Source: a candidate division KSB1 bacterium (lineage in GTDB: Bacteria; Zhuqueibacterota; Zhuqueibacteria; Zhuqueibacterales; Zhuqueibacteraceae). Taken from it: a stretch of 64,000 nucleotides of DNA. Position numbers and translations under genes: made by a program. Below are positions 43,677 through 53,465 of this stretch, one piece after another (position 1 is the stretch's first letter; each line of letters opens with the position of its first letter). Location of the stretch: positions 310,001-374,000 of the forward strand of contig JAPDPX010000004.1 in NCBI GenBank assembly GCA_034506255.1, written 5' to 3'. The notes beneath the pieces are model-generated. The model saw only the letters and a program-made list of their open reading frames with translations. It searched no databases and had not been told where the DNA came from.

Positions 43677-44591
43677 TTACGCCCGCCGCGTGGCGCGGCC
43701 GGTTTCGTCGCGCAGGGTGTCGGGCCGACGCGCCGGGGCCGCTTTTGCGACGGCCGGCTGGCGCAAATCATGCCAGGCGCTGCCCAACTCCGCGCCGGCC
43801 ACAAAGATGATGGCGGAATAGTAAATCCACAGCACCAAAATCACCAGCACGCCGAAGGAGCCATACAGCACGTCGAAGCGGCCCAGGTTGGCGAGATAAA
43901 GGCCAAAGAGCCACTTGGCGAGTTCCCACAGCGCGGCCACCAGCAGCGCCAGCGTCATGACGATGCGGGTGGGAACATGGCGCTCAAGCGGCAGGCGATA
44001 AACCAGGAAGAACATCCCCGTGGAGGCGGCAAAGGCCAGCGCCAGCGCGATCAAATTGTTCAGCCGGCTGAAATCATAGCCCCGCCCGCTCAGCCAGCTC
44101 GTCAGCCAGTTTTGCAGGTCGGTGATGACATAGGAGAATCCCAGCGAGAGAAACAGCAGCGCGCCGGTGAGCACCACCATGCCGATGTCGAACAGTTTGC
44201 CGGTGACATAATTGAATGGCAGCTTCCGGCGAAAGGAGATTTCGATGACGGTGCGAATGCCGCCGAAGACGCGCGAGGCCGCCAGTAGCAGCGAAATCAA
44301 TCCCACCGCGCCGATGATCTTGCGATCCTTGATGAAGTGCTGCAAACTGTGCTGCAGCTCGGAGAGCGTGACCGGCAGGGCGCGTTCGAGAAAGGCAAGA
44401 ATGTCCTGGTGCATTTGCTCAGATGACTCCAGCACGTAGCCGGAGAGCGAGAGCAGAACCAGCAGAAAAGGCAGTATGCACAGCATGAGATCGAAGGCGA
44501 GGCCGGAGGCCAGAAAGGTGCCGTAATCCCGGTCAAAGCGCCGGCCGGCCTCCTGCAACACCTGCCAGGCGAATTTCACTGCGCGCATCAT
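43677..44591 (-). CDS. yihY: YihY/BrkB-family inner-membrane protein
   Basis: 304 residues with six hydrophobic segments. Family features: FLASGLAFDLMLCILPFLLVLLS near the N-terminus, SRVFGGIRTVIEISF, ALLVAALWELAKWLFGLYLANLGRFDVLYGSFGVLVILVLWIYYSAIIFVAGAEL in the second half (split here only by description). Function in the cell is not established for the family. Its start lies three bases after the typA stop, so it is the second gene of a typA operon. The C-terminal 30 residues are basic and variable. Confidence 0.85.
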   Translation of the reverse strand: MMRAVKFAWQVLQEAGRRFDRDYGTFLASGLAFDLMLCILPFLLVLLSLSGYVLESSEQMHQDILAFLERALPVTLSELQHSLQHFIKDRKIIGAVGLISLLLAASRVFGGIRTVIEISFRRKLPFNYVTGKLFDIGMVVLTGALLFLSLGFSYVITDLQNWLTSWLSGRGYDFSRLNNLIALALAFAASTGMFFLVYRLPLERHVPTRIVMTLALLVAALWELAKWLFGLYLANLGRFDVLYGSFGVLVILVLWIYYSAIIFVAGAELGSAWHDLRQPAVAKAAPARRPDTLRDETGRATRRA

Positions 44592-44594
44592 GGT

Positions 44595-46439
44595 TCACGC
44601 CACCAGGGGTTCCTCCGCGGCGCCTGCCAGGCGTTTGCGCTGCGCCGCGCGTTTGTCTCCATCCAGCTCCAGCTTGCGCAGACGGATGTTTTCCGGGGTG
44701 ACTTCCACCAGCTCGTCCGCGCCGATGAACTCGATGGCCTGATCGAGCGTCAATAATCGCGGGGGGCGCAGCGTCTCCGTGCTCTCCGCCGTGGAGCTGC
44801 GCATATTGGTGAGCTTCTTTTCGCGGGTGATGTTCACCTCCAGATCCCCGCTGCGATTGCGCTCGCCCACCACCATGCCGCCATACACCGCGGTGCCCAC
44901 ATTGACGAAAAATTCGCCGCGATCCGCCAGGCTGAGCAGAGCATAAGCCGTGACGCGGCCGGCACGATCGGCAATCAGTGCGCCGGTGGTGCGTTGCGGA
45001 ATGGCGCCGTGCCATGGCGCATAGCCGTCGAACAGGGTGTTGCAGATGCCCGTGCCCCTGGTGTCGGTGAGAAACTCGTTGCGGTAGCCGATCAGCCCGC
45101 GGGAGGGCAGGCGAAACTCCAGATGCACCCGGCCGCTGCCGTGGTTGACCAGGTTGAGCATGCGGCCTTTGCGCCGGGACAGTTTCTCGGTCACCACGCC
45201 GATGAACTCCTCCGGGATGTCGATGAAGAGATGCTCCATGGGTTCGAGGAGCTGGCCGTTTTCCATGCGGGTGAGCACGCGCGGCCTGGAGGCCATAAAC
45301 TCGTAACCCTCGCGCCGCATGGTCTCAATCAGGATGGCGAGCTGCAATTCGCCGCGGCCGCAAACTTCGAAGGCCTCGGCGCGCCCGGTCGGCCGCAGGC
45401 GCAGGGCCACATTGTGCCGCGCCTCCTTTTCCAGACGTTCGCGCAGATGGCGCGAGGTGAGATAGCGGCCCTCCCGGCCCGCGAACGGGCTGGTGTTCAC
45501 CGAAAAAATCATCGCCACCGTTGGCTCGTCGACATTCAGGCGCGGCAACGGCCGGGGATTTTCGAGCGCGGTGATGGTGTCACCGATGCGCACATTTTCC
45601 ACCCCCGCCACCACCACGATGTCGCCGGCAGTGACGCGGTCCGTCGGCACCCGTTGCAGACCTTTGAAGGAATAGAGCGCGGTGAATTTGACGGGCCGGC
45701 GTTCGTCATCCGCCGCGCACAGGCAGTACGTCCTGCCCATCTCCAGCACCCCGTGGCGCAAACGGCCAATGGCCAACTGGCCGACATAATCATCGTAATC
45801 GAGATGGGTGACGAGAAACTGCGGCACGGCGGTGTCATCGGCGTGCGGCCCGGGAATGGCCTGCAGGATGGTTTCGAACAGCGGCCGCAGGTTCGTCGAA
45901 CCGTCGTCCAGCCGGCGGTGGGCCACCGCCTGTTTGGCATTGGTGTAGAGGATGGGAAATTCGAGCTGGACCTCGCTGGCATCGAGATCGATGAAGAGGT
46001 CGTAAATCGCGTTGGTGACCTCCTGAATGCGCGCATCGCTGCGATCGATTTTGTTGATCACCACGATCACCGGCAGTTGCGCCGCCAGCGCCTTTTTCAG
46101 CACAAAGCGCGTTTGGGGCAGCGGGCCCTCACTGGCATCGACCAGCAGCAGCGCGCCATCCACCATGCTGAGCGCACGCTCCACTTCGCCGCCGAAATCG
46201 GCGTGACCCGGGGTGTCGACGATGTTGATCTTGACGTCCTGAAACCAAATGGCGGTGTTCTTGGCCAGGATGGTGATGCCGCGCTCGCGCTCCAGCGCCA
46301 GGCTGTCCATGATGCGCTCACCGGTGAGTTGATGGTCGCGGAAGGTGCCGCTTTGCTTCAGCATGCCGTCGACCAGGGTGGTTTTGCCGTGATCGACGTG
46401 GGCGATGAGGGCAATGTTGCGAATACCGTCTTTTGTCAT
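44595..46439 (-). CDS. typA: Translational GTPase TypA/BipA
   Basis: 614 residues, a normal length. A ribosome-binding GTPase of the EF-G/LepA group involved in ribosome assembly and stress adaptation. The G-domain motifs are complete: AHVDHGKTT (G1), RERGITI (G2), DTPGHADF (G3), NKIDR (G4). The family-specific C-terminus is present ([45 protein letters not shown] shown in part). The frame is open far upstream of ATG 46439, but nothing there resembles the family, so this start is preferred. GGAG lies 14 bases before it, longer than usual. It is followed directly by yihY. Confidence 0.95.
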   Translation of the reverse strand: MTKDGIRNIALIAHVDHGKTTLVDGMLKQSGTFRDHQLTGERIMDSLALERERGITILAKNTAIWFQDVKINIVDTPGHADFGGEVERALSMVDGALLLVDASEGPLPQTRFVLKKALAAQLPVIVVINKIDRSDARIQEVTNAIYDLFIDLDASEVQLEFPILYTNAKQAVAHRRLDDGSTNLRPLFETILQAIPGPHADDTAVPQFLVTHLDYDDYVGQLAIGRLRHGVLEMGRTYCLCAADDERRPVKFTALYSFKGLQRVPTDRVTAGDIVVVAGVENVRIGDTITALENPRPLPRLNVDEPTVAMIFSVNTSPFAGREGRYLTSRHLRERLEKEARHNVALRLRPTGRAEAFEVCGRGELQLAILIETMRREGYEFMASRPRVLTRMENGQLLEPMEHLFIDIPEEFIGVVTEKLSRRKGRMLNLVNHGSGRVHLEFRLPSRGLIGYRNEFLTDTRGTGICNTLFDGYAPWHGAIPQRTTGALIADRAGRVTAYALLSLADRGEFFVNVGTAVYGGMVVGERNRSGDLEVNITREKKLTNMRSSTAESTETLRPPRLLTLDQAIEFIGADELVEVTPENIRLRKLELDGDKRAAQRKRLAGAAEEPLVA

Positions 46440-46879
46440 AAATTTACTGCAGACTCCTTGCAAGGGGTTGGGAGCCGGCCGGGGCCGGCTGCTCATTTTC
46501 AAAAATGAATGAATGGACGCACCGGGAAACGCAAGCGGCAATAATACGAAATAAACTCCACAATTGAAAAGGCAATTCTCTGCCAAATGCCCGGGCCGGT
46601 TCATCCCTCGCAGCAGGCGTAAAGCGGTTCTGCGATGACCCCACGAAATGCGCAGCCTGTTGCTACCCCACCCCGCCGCCATCAAAGTTCCGGAAATTGT
46701 CCGCTGCTCGAAATTCGGCACGCGACCTCCGGCTGGAGGAGTTGTCTCTGCCGGACAAGAGATCATGGCGCCGGAGAAAGGCGCGGGTGATGTGCAGAAG
46801 GCCAATGTCCTGGGCCGTGTCACAAACCTGCCGGGCCGGATCAGCCTCCCGCGGGCTGCCGCGCGCTGACGCTGCGCCC
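46440..46879. other. Intergenic, nothing recognised
   Basis: The upstream region of typA. A minus-strand TATTAT near 46540 could be a -10 box, but no matching -35 is clear. No RNA gene or repeat is seen. Confidence 0.35.
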
Positions 46880-47614
46880 CTAAATTCCCCAGCCGCCACT
46901 CAGGTGAATGTTGGTGCCGGTTACGTAGCCGGCTTCGGGAGAGAGCAGAAATTTCACCACCGCCACGGCATCCGCCACCGTACCGGCATGGCCCGCGGGA
47001 ATTTTCTGAATTGTGTTCTGCAACCCGGCGGGCAGCGCCGTGCCGGAATCGATGAAAGCCGGCGAGATGGCATTCACTGTAATGCCGTCCGGCGCAAGCA
47101 GTGTGGCAAACGTGCGGGTGAGGATGAGCACGCCGACCTTGGCGATGTAGTGCGCGGTCAAATTGGGCTGGCTCGCCAGTTGGTCGGCATGCACGATGCT
47201 GAAGTTGACAATCCGGCCCCAGCGCCGGCGCTGCATGCCGGGTGCCACCAGGCGGCTGAGATAGAACACCGGATGCAGATTGTGAGCGAACATCTCCTGC
47301 CAGCCGGCGGGGGTCTCCTGCAGCAGCGGTACACGATGGAACGCGCCGGCACAATTGAGCAGGGCATCGATGCGGCCCCAGCTTTCTTCGACCTCACGCA
47401 CGCATGCCGCCGCCGCTTCGGGATCGGAAACATCGCACTGCCGGCTGATGACGCGGCGGCCCAAGGCGGCAATCGCGGCGGCGGCGCTCTCGGCCTCGAC
47501 CGGACTTTTGCGGTGGCACAGCGCAATGTCCCATCCGGCCTCCGCGAGCGCCAAACCCAGCGCGCGGCCGATGCCGCGGCTGCCGCCGGTGATCAGAGCA
47601 ACTCTCTCAGGCAT
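46880..47614 (-). CDS. Short-chain dehydrogenase/reductase with altered active-site motif
   Basis: 244 residues, normal for classical SDRs. The NAD(P) loop TGGSRGIG, the NCAG strand, a VN segment before the catalytic Ser region, and the C-terminal [12 protein letters not shown] are all present. The catalytic motif reads HYIAK, so the position four before the Lys is His and the Tyr is one residue late compared with YxxxK. The usual Ser also seems replaced (NFSIV against N-I-S-S-V). It may act on an unusual substrate or have lost activity. FabG-like carbonyl reduction is the family default. Confidence 0.75.
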   Translation of the reverse strand: MPERVALITGGSRGIGRALGLALAEAGWDIALCHRKSPVEAESAAAAIAALGRRVISRQCDVSDPEAAAACVREVEESWGRIDALLNCAGAFHRVPLLQETPAGWQEMFAHNLHPVFYLSRLVAPGMQRRRWGRIVNFSIVHADQLASQPNLTAHYIAKVGVLILTRTFATLLAPDGITVNAISPAFIDSGTALPAGLQNTIQKIPAGHAGTVADAVAVVKFLLSPEAGYVTGTNIHLSGGWGI

Positions 47615-47760
47615 GCCAAATCTCCTCTCTTCTTTTGCTGCAGGCGGGACTTGCGGTCACCTCCCGGTTGCGGATCAAATAAGGTATTTCCGGCCACAAG
47701 GGCAATCGCAAAGTGGAGCGTGCCGTAATGCCGCAGTTACCTGTGAGGCGCAGCTATAAC

Positions 47761-47822
47761 CTGAATTTTGCATGCGGGTTTGCTGTTCCCTGGAATAAAC
47801 GGCGTGCTCACCAAGCTCCGCC
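47761..47822 (+). repeat. Dispersed repeat, family B, copy 1
   Basis: CTGAATTTTGCATGCGGGTT, TGCTGTTCCCTGGAATAAAC, GGCGTGCTCACCAAGCTCCG. Compared with copies at 48013 and 53217 the blocks keep order and spacing with scattered substitutions. Confidence 0.6.
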
Positions 47823-48012
47823 TGTTATCCCGTTCGAAGTCAAGCCAGACTTTTTTCGAATGTGGCGCGGCCCGGACTGCGAAATTCGCCCGTTTGCCGA
47901 AGGTGTTACGGCTTTTCTCCCACGAAATGGCTTTTCCGTGGGATTTCTGCTTTCGTGGGCGGAGGGTTTGTGTTTGATCCTGACACCGCGGGTTGCATCG
48001 CGGCTGTGCTGC

Positions 48013-48071
48013 CTGAATTTTGCATGCGGGCTTGCCATTGTCCGGAGGAAGTGGCGTGTGTGAAGTGCACC
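48013..48071 (+). repeat. Dispersed repeat, family B, copy 2
   Basis: CTGAATTTTGCATGCGGGCT, then TGCCATTGTCCGGAGGAAGT and GGCGTGTGTGAAGTGCACC. About 190 bases separate it from copy 1, in the same orientation. Confidence 0.6.
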
Positions 48072-48541
48072 CCGGCCGGAGTTGACAGCGTGTTTGCCTG
48101 CAAATTTTTGCAGCACCCCTTGGGTGGCTGGGCATCGCGATGAAAGCGGCGTTTCTCGCGGAGGAGATCAACCGCGGTGCAAAATTCAGGAAGTAACTGA
48201 GGCATGACATGGTGCTGCGCGCGAAAATTAGTCTTGGCAATATGGTCTCATATTCACTATCTTTTTTTAGATTGGATGTTGACTTGTGTGGGTACCAAAG
48301 GGCAGGACGCCGGGCGCCGGCCTTGCACGAAAATGCCTGCCGGGTCATGTTTTTTCCCCACGAAATGGTTTGGCGTGATTTTCACGGGAGGTTCATGGGG
48401 ATCCAGATTCCAGATTCCAAGGCGCATGCCCGGCGGTGTGCGGATCAAATGCTTTCCGTCCCCGCCACTGCAGGTTTGCCCACACCGATCAGCTTGCACC
48501 TTTTTTTTCAAATGGTAACCTCCGGGACTCTGTATTGTGGA

Positions 48542-51256
48542 ATGATCATGGCTATCGCCAGGCTGTTGCCCCGTTTCATCCGTCTGCTGTGGTTGATTGC
48601 TGCTCCTGCTGTTTTTTCCCAAACCTCCGTGACAATACCTTTGCGCAGCACTCCCGAATATCAGGAATTTCTTGCGGCACAACGGCTTCATGAGAGCGGG
48701 GAATATCAGGCTGCGGCGGCGCAGTTCGAAACCTTCGTGCAGCAGCATCCTGGCAGCCCGGAGGCTGCGGCGGCGCGCTTCCTGCTCGCGGAGTCCTGCC
48801 TGCAGCTCAAACAGTATGAGCGCGCGCTGGCCGCATATCGCCAGGTGAAGGATTTGCATCCCGACAGCCCGCTCGCGCCGGCCGCGTGGTACCACAGCGG
48901 CTTTGCGGCGTTTCTGCTGGGGAAGTGGCAAGTGGCGGTGGGCACGCTCACCCGCGCGCTGGCGCAATACCCCGGGCATCCGCTGGGCGAGCGGGCCATG
49001 TTCTTGCTGGGCGAAGCCCATTTGCAGCAACAAGATTATGGCGCAGCGGTGGCCGCTTATACGCGCCAGTTGGAGAAATTTCCGCACGGGGGGTTGGCCG
49101 CCGAGGCGCTGCATGGTTTGGGGCTGGCGCATCTTGCCCGTCAGGAGGATGAGGCTGCAGCGCAGGCTTGCGAGCGGTTGCTGCGCGAGTTCCCGCAACA
49201 TCGCTTGTACACCGCCGCACTGCTGGAACGCGGCCGCATTGCGGTTGCGGCTGGTGACACGGCACAGGCACGCGCGCGTTTTTTGCAGGTGCTGCAGCAT
49301 GATGCCGCCGGCGCCGCGTCCGCAGCAGCAATTTATGAGCTTGGCCTGCTGGAATTTCGCGCGGCACACTATGAGTCCGCGGCCCGGCATTTTCAGGCGC
49401 TCCGCGACCGGTTTCCGCAAAGCGCCAATGCTGCGGCTGCTGCTTTCATGCTGGCGGAATGCCGCCTGGGTATGGGAGAATATGCGGTGGCCGAGCAGGC
49501 TTATGCCGCCGCCCTGCAATTGCATCCCGGGGATCCGCAGGCAGCGCACGCCCGTTATCAAATGGCGCAGGCGCAATTCAAGCAGGGGAAATATGAGCAG
49601 GCGGCTGCCGGTTTTCAACAAGTGCTGGCGAGCAATCCCGCGGCCGCGCTGGCGGTCGAGGCCAAATTCTGGCTGGCAGAGGCGAGCTACCAGGCGGGTT
49701 GGTCGCAGCAGGCCGACCAGCATTTCGAAGAATTGCTGCAACAGTGGCCGCAGTCCCCACACGCCGGCCGGGCCAGCTATGCCCGGGGATGGTTGGCTCT
49801 GGAGCGCAAGCAATTGCCCGCGGCTGCCATTTTTTTCACGCGCGCGGCCGAGCTCGGTACCGATCCGGCGGACCGCATTGCGGCGCTGTTGCATGCGGGT
49901 GAGGCTTACGCGGCACAACGGCTGTTCGACCTGGCGATTCAGCAATACCGCACCGTGCTCAATCTGCAGCCGCTGCCCAGCCAGGAGGCGGAGGCACATT
50001 ATCAAATCGGCATGTGCCAGTACAGGCGCGAACAGCTCCGGCTGGCGATCGAGAGTTTTCAAGATGTCGTGCGGCTGCATCCCCAGTCCCGGCGCGCCGC
50101 CGCCGCACAGCTCATGACCGGCCGCGCCTGGTTTCATTTGCAGGACTATCAGCAGGCGCTCGGCGCTTTCAGCGCAGTCCTGATCCACTTCGGGGACAGT
50201 GAGCATGCCGCGGAGGCGCAGTTTGCGCTGGGCGAATGCTATTTGCGCTTGCAGCAATATGAACAGGCGCGCGCCGCCTATCAAACGCTGCTCGATACAC
50301 ACCCCCACAGCGAGCGGTGGGAGGAGGCGGTCACCGGCATGGCTTGGGCTTTGGCGCAGCAGGGCCGCCGTGACGAGGCGGTCGCGGTGGTGGATAAATA
50401 TCTCGACCGCTGCAACGACCCTGCGATGGTTGCGGAGCTTTTGCTGCAAAAGGCGGAGTTGTGTGCGCGGTTGCGCCGCAACGACTGTGCAGTGGCGACC
50501 CTGCAGCGCCTGACGCGGGACCATCCCGCCACCCCGGCCGCGCAACAAGCCTGGTTCAAAACCGGCTCCTGTTTCGAACAAGACGGTGAATTCGATCAGG
50601 CCATCACCGCCTACTTCGAGCAGGCGCAGCGACATCCCGCCTCGTTTTACAGCGCCGAGGCGCTGTTTCGTGCCGCCAGTCTGCTGGAAAAGGCCGGTGA
50701 TTTCGAGCGCGCGTTGCTGGCCTGTGAACAATTGCGCGTCATGCATCCGCTGCATCCCCTGGCAGTGCACGCTGAATATCGCGGCGGCCTGATGGAAATC
50801 GCGCTGCAGCGATTTGATCAGGCCCGTGCCCGCTTTACCGCCATGCAGCAATCCCGCCGCGCCGCAAATGTGCAGGCCCTGGCGTTGCTGGGCCTGGGCA
50901 GGCTGGCGCTGGCGGAAGACAAGCCGGAGCAGGCGCGCGCATATTTGCGCGCTGTGCGCGCCGTGGCAGACTCCGGGATCGCGGCCGAGGCACAATTCGA
51001 AATCGGGAAGAGTTTCGTCCAGCAGCAGCATGACCGGCAGGCCGTGGCGGAATTTCTGTTGCTGCCAGTGCTTTATGGCAGATATCCGGAATGGGCGGCG
51101 CAAGGCATGCTGGCCGCCGCGCAGGCCTGTGAACGGCTGCAGGAATATGACCGGGCGCGCCGCCTCTACCGGCAGGTGATCGAGAAATTTCCCATTCGGC
51201 CGGAATGGGTGCAGGCCTCGCAACAGCGGCTGGTGGCACTCAAACAAAAGCGTTGA
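48542..51256 (+). CDS. Large exported TPR-repeat protein
   Basis: About 904 residues from ATG 48542 (a second ATG is six bases on). This start yields a signal peptide ending PAVFSQ; the frame is open upstream but the added residues are not protein-like. The remainder is a nearly uninterrupted array of more than twenty tetratricopeptide repeats, each about 34-37 residues, with the pattern YxxAxxxFxxxLxxxPxxxxAxxAxFxLAExxxxxxxY (GEYQAAAAQFETFVQQHPGS and similar). The closest known architectures are BamD/YbgF-type outer-membrane scaffolds. It likely serves as a periplasmic scaffold. It is followed 24 bases later by a small coupled ORF. Confidence 0.85.
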   Translation: MIMAIARLLPRFIRLLWLIAAPAVFSQTSVTIPLRSTPEYQEFLAAQRLHESGEYQAAAAQFETFVQQHPGSPEAAAARFLLAESCLQLKQYERALAAYRQVKDLHPDSPLAPAAWYHSGFAAFLLGKWQVAVGTLTRALAQYPGHPLGERAMFLLGEAHLQQQDYGAAVAAYTRQLEKFPHGGLAAEALHGLGLAHLARQEDEAAAQACERLLREFPQHRLYTAALLERGRIAVAAGDTAQARARFLQVLQHDAAGAASAAAIYELGLLEFRAAHYESAARHFQALRDRFPQSANAAAAAFMLAECRLGMGEYAVAEQAYAAALQLHPGDPQAAHARYQMAQAQFKQGKYEQAAAGFQQVLASNPAAALAVEAKFWLAEASYQAGWSQQADQHFEELLQQWPQSPHAGRASYARGWLALERKQLPAAAIFFTRAAELGTDPADRIAALLHAGEAYAAQRLFDLAIQQYRTVLNLQPLPSQEAEAHYQIGMCQYRREQLRLAIESFQDVVRLHPQSRRAAAAQLMTGRAWFHLQDYQQALGAFSAVLIHFGDSEHAAEAQFALGECYLRLQQYEQARAAYQTLLDTHPHSERWEEAVTGMAWALAQQGRRDEAVAVVDKYLDRCNDPAMVAELLLQKAELCARLRRNDCAVATLQRLTRDHPATPAAQQAWFKTGSCFEQDGEFDQAITAYFEQAQRHPASFYSAEALFRAASLLEKAGDFERALLACEQLRVMHPLHPLAVHAEYRGGLMEIALQRFDQARARFTAMQQSRRAANVQALALLGLGRLALAEDKPEQARAYLRAVRAVADSGIAAEAQFEIGKSFVQQQHDRQAVAEFLLLPVLYGRYPEWAAQGMLAAAQACERLQEYDRARRLYRQVIEKFPIRPEWVQASQQRLVALKQKR

Positions 51257-51280
51257 AGCCAAAGTGACGGCGGGAGGAAA

Positions 51281-51385
51281 ATGTCGGTGAAAGAGTTTTT
51301 AATTTTCCATGCAACTCTGCTGCTGCTTGTCAGTCTGGGCTGGTGCTGGCTGGAGGGAAGGTCCGCCGGCCGCGAGGAGGCGTGA
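51281..51385 (+). CDS. 34-residue membrane peptide, coupled to the next gene
   Basis: ATG is preceded by GGGAGGAAA at ideal spacing. The peptide has an amphipathic start (MSVKEFLIFHA), one hydrophobic helix (TLLLLVSLGWCWL) and a charged end. Its TGA overlaps the next ATG by one base (TGATG), while the Shine-Dalgarno of that gene lies within this ORF. The strong start signal and coupling argue that it is translated. Confidence 0.55.
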   Translation: MSVKEFLIFHATLLLLVSLGWCWLEGRSAGREEA

Positions 51386-52044
51386 TGGTTGCCGGCCATT
51401 TTGCCGTTGCGCTGGTGATCAAGGCCCGCGCCCCGCGCGTGCCCTCGCTGTTGCTGCTGCTCGCGGTGCAACTGCCGGATTGGATCTGGTTGATTCTCGC
51501 CTGGCTGGGAGAAGAGCGCGGCCGTTGGATCACGGCCACCGGCCTGCCATATTTGCAATTCGATTACGCGCCCTATTCCCATTCGCTCTTTTGGACGGTA
51601 TTTTACTCGCTGGTGGTGTTCCTGCTGTTCATTGGCGCGCGTGAGCAGCGGCATTGGGCCGTTCCCCTCAGCCTGGGTGTGCTCTCGCACTGGCCGCTGG
51701 ACTGGCTGGTGCATCACGCGGATTTGCCCCTGGCGAATTTCGGCCCGCTCATCAAGCTGGGGCTCGGGTTGCAGAGCCTCGCACCGGGCGCGGCGCATGC
51801 GCTGGAATTGCTGCTGCTGCTGGCAGGCTGGGGCGTGTACTATCGTTCGCTTCGTCGTGCTGCCGACCGGCAGCGCGTTTTCGCCCGGCAGGGGTTGCTG
51901 TTGCTGCTGGCCGCCTGGCTGGCGCTGCTGCTGTTCGCCTCCTGGCGGACTGCAGTGTATTCGGCTCCGTCACTTCTCGCTGACGAGGTTCCGGTATGCT
52001 GTTCCCGCGACGGTTTGCCCGAAGCAGCAAAAGCGGTGGCATAA
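51385..52044 (+). CDS. Integral membrane protein, YdjM/DUF457-like
   Basis: 219 residues from ATG 51385, which has GAGGAGG just upstream. It has five to six hydrophobic segments. The N-terminal GHFAVALVIKARAPRVPS, the PDWIWL helix, YSHSLFWT and the SHWPLDWLVHH segment contain His/Asp residues placed as in the YdjM (LexA-regulated metal-dependent hydrolase) group. Activity of that group is unproven. It is coupled to the preceding peptide. Confidence 0.65.
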   Translation: MVAGHFAVALVIKARAPRVPSLLLLLAVQLPDWIWLILAWLGEERGRWITATGLPYLQFDYAPYSHSLFWTVFYSLVVFLLFIGAREQRHWAVPLSLGVLSHWPLDWLVHHADLPLANFGPLIKLGLGLQSLAPGAAHALELLLLLAGWGVYYRSLRRAADRQRVFARQGLLLLLAAWLALLLFASWRTAVYSAPSLLADEVPVCCSRDGLPEAAKAVA

Positions 52045-52112
52045 CCGTGCAATTCATGACTCGAGACCCCGGCACCGTCCGAGTGAGATTTTTTTCAGAA
52101 CCAGGAAAATCC

Positions 52113-52919
52113 GTGCCCCGTTGGGTTCAACAATCTCCGTGGCTTCTGCTGGTGTTTACCCTGTGCTGGTGCACCAGCGTGTGGCCGCAAAGCAGCAATA
52201 TCGAACGCAGCGCCGAGATCAAGCGGGCGTTGCAGCGCGGCGAGTTCCAACTCGCCACCGCGCTGGCGGACAGCGCCATTGCCCATTTTCAGGATTTCAC
52301 GCCGGTGGAGCTCGCGGAGATTCATGCGCTGCGCGGCCTGCTCGCCCACCAGCGCAGGGAATCGGCCGCGGTTGATGCCCATTTCCGCTCGGCCCTGCAA
52401 TTGTCGCGCACGCTGCAGCTCGATCCGATCTTTTTCTCACCGGTGTTGCAGCAGCGCTTCGAACAAATTCGCAGTCAGATGCCGCCCGCCGCCACGTCGG
52501 TGCAGGTCGAAACACGCTATCTCATGATTCCCGATCAACGCGTGGATGCCGCCTGGCGCTCCCTGGTGCTGCCGGGTTGGGGACAGCGCTTCAAAGGGCA
52601 AAAGATCCGCGGCCAGGTTTTTCTGTTTTCCACCGCCGCGCTCGCCGGCGCCACACTCACCGCCCACTTTCTGCGGGAGCGCGCGGAGGAACGTTACCTG
52701 CAGGCCAACGCGGCGGAAGTGAAGGCCCGCTATCGCACCTTCAATCGCTATCATTTGCTGCGCAACAATCTGGCACTCGGTCTGGCCGTGGTCTGGGCGG
52801 CCTCCAGCCTCGATGCCTTGATCGTGCGCGCCATCCCGCCGGAGAAAAGCGGGGCGGTTGACACGCGCCTGCAATTTGCCGCCGATACAGCGGTGCTCGC
52901 TCTCCGAATTTCCTTCTAA
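52113..52919 (+). CDS. Exported DUF5683-like protein
   Basis: 268 residues from a GTG preceded by AGGAAAATCC, which gives a signal peptide ending SVWPQ. An upstream ATG at 52056 is possible but lacks both features. A helical repeat-like N-terminal half (about 35-150; AEIKRALQRGEFQLATALADSAI) precedes a membrane-associated C-terminal domain with WRSLVLPGWGQRFKGQKIRG, two hydrophobic segments and an RTFNRYHLLRNN loop, the DUF5683 pattern. Function unknown. It may share a transcript with the two upstream genes. Confidence 0.65.
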   Translation: MPRWVQQSPWLLLVFTLCWCTSVWPQSSNIERSAEIKRALQRGEFQLATALADSAIAHFQDFTPVELAEIHALRGLLAHQRRESAAVDAHFRSALQLSRTLQLDPIFFSPVLQQRFEQIRSQMPPAATSVQVETRYLMIPDQRVDAAWRSLVLPGWGQRFKGQKIRGQVFLFSTAALAGATLTAHFLRERAEERYLQANAAEVKARYRTFNRYHLLRNNLALGLAVVWAASSLDALIVRAIPPEKSGAVDTRLQFAADTAVLALRISF

Positions 52920-52946
52920 CCAAAAGCCTCCCTCCGCAAATGCCGT

Positions 52947-53029
52947 AGCGCAGGCTGCCTGCAGACAAGATGAGGTCTGCGCTGCATTTTCATTGTGAGG
53001 GGCGTGCAAAGCCACAAGGCAAATTACCC
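52947..53029 (+). repeat. Dispersed palindromic repeat, family A, copy 3
   Basis: AGCGCAGGCTGCCTGCAGAC and GTCTGCGCT form a hairpin, then GCATTTTCATTGTGAGGGGC, GTGCAAAGCCA and AAGGCAAATTACC follow in the same order as the element at 31316 read in reverse. Degenerate but collinear. Confidence 0.5.
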
Positions 53030-53216
53030 TGAAAACATCATCTTGGCTGCAGAGATTTTGGCGACGCTGATTTGTCCCGTTTGCCACTGCTCAAAATCAG
53101 CGCGACAGTGCGTAAATCAGCCTCCGGCAAATCGAGCCGAAAAACAGTTCGAGAGAGGACATTTTCATGGGAAGAAAAAGCGTGCCGTCTTTGGCAACCG
53201 GGCGGGTTTCATACTG

Positions 53217-53278
53217 TCTAAATTTTCATGCTGGCTTGCTGTTGTCCGGAAGAAAGGGCGTGTTCACAAAACTCCGTG
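53217..53278 (+). repeat. Dispersed repeat, family B, copy 3
   Basis: CTAAATTTTCATGCTGGCTT, GCTGTTGTCCGGAAGAAAGG and GCGTGTTCACAAAACTCCGT match the two copies 5 kb to the left. Confidence 0.6.
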
Positions 53279-53465
53279 AGGAGTGAACTGTTTGTAGACA
53301 TGGGAATCCTGCGTGTCTTTAAACCCCTTTGGGAGTGGCCTGTAGAATTTCGGATGATCCGGAAAAATTTCCGGGCCGGCGGTAAAAAAGGGCCGGCATC
53401 TGAAAGCCGGCTGACCCGGCACACGCAAAAATCGAAATCGACATGCAAAAGAATGCGCCGAGGCA

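Larger units (their letters stand above)
47615..48541. other. Long repeat-rich intergenic region
   Basis: No gene supported before the TPR protein, although long frames run through. It contains two copies of family B (47761 and 48013). Two CCCACGAAATGG-type blocks near 47919 and 48357 are followed by imperfect palindromes. Promoter elements for the rightward gene were not identified. Confidence 0.5.
52920..53465. other. Intergenic region with family A and B repeats
   Basis: No gene supported between two convergent genes. A family A palindrome (52947-53029) and family B copy 3 (53217-53278) take up much of it. Confidence 0.5.

Noticed and set aside
46440..47354. N-terminal extension of typA
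   Set aside because: The frame is open for about 300 codons upstream, but the residues overlap the SDR gene antisense and do not resemble the family. ATG 46439 gives a normal-length TypA.
48209..48541. 111-codon extension of the large TPR protein
   Set aside because: The extension runs through dispersed-repeat DNA, and the signal peptide begins at 48542.
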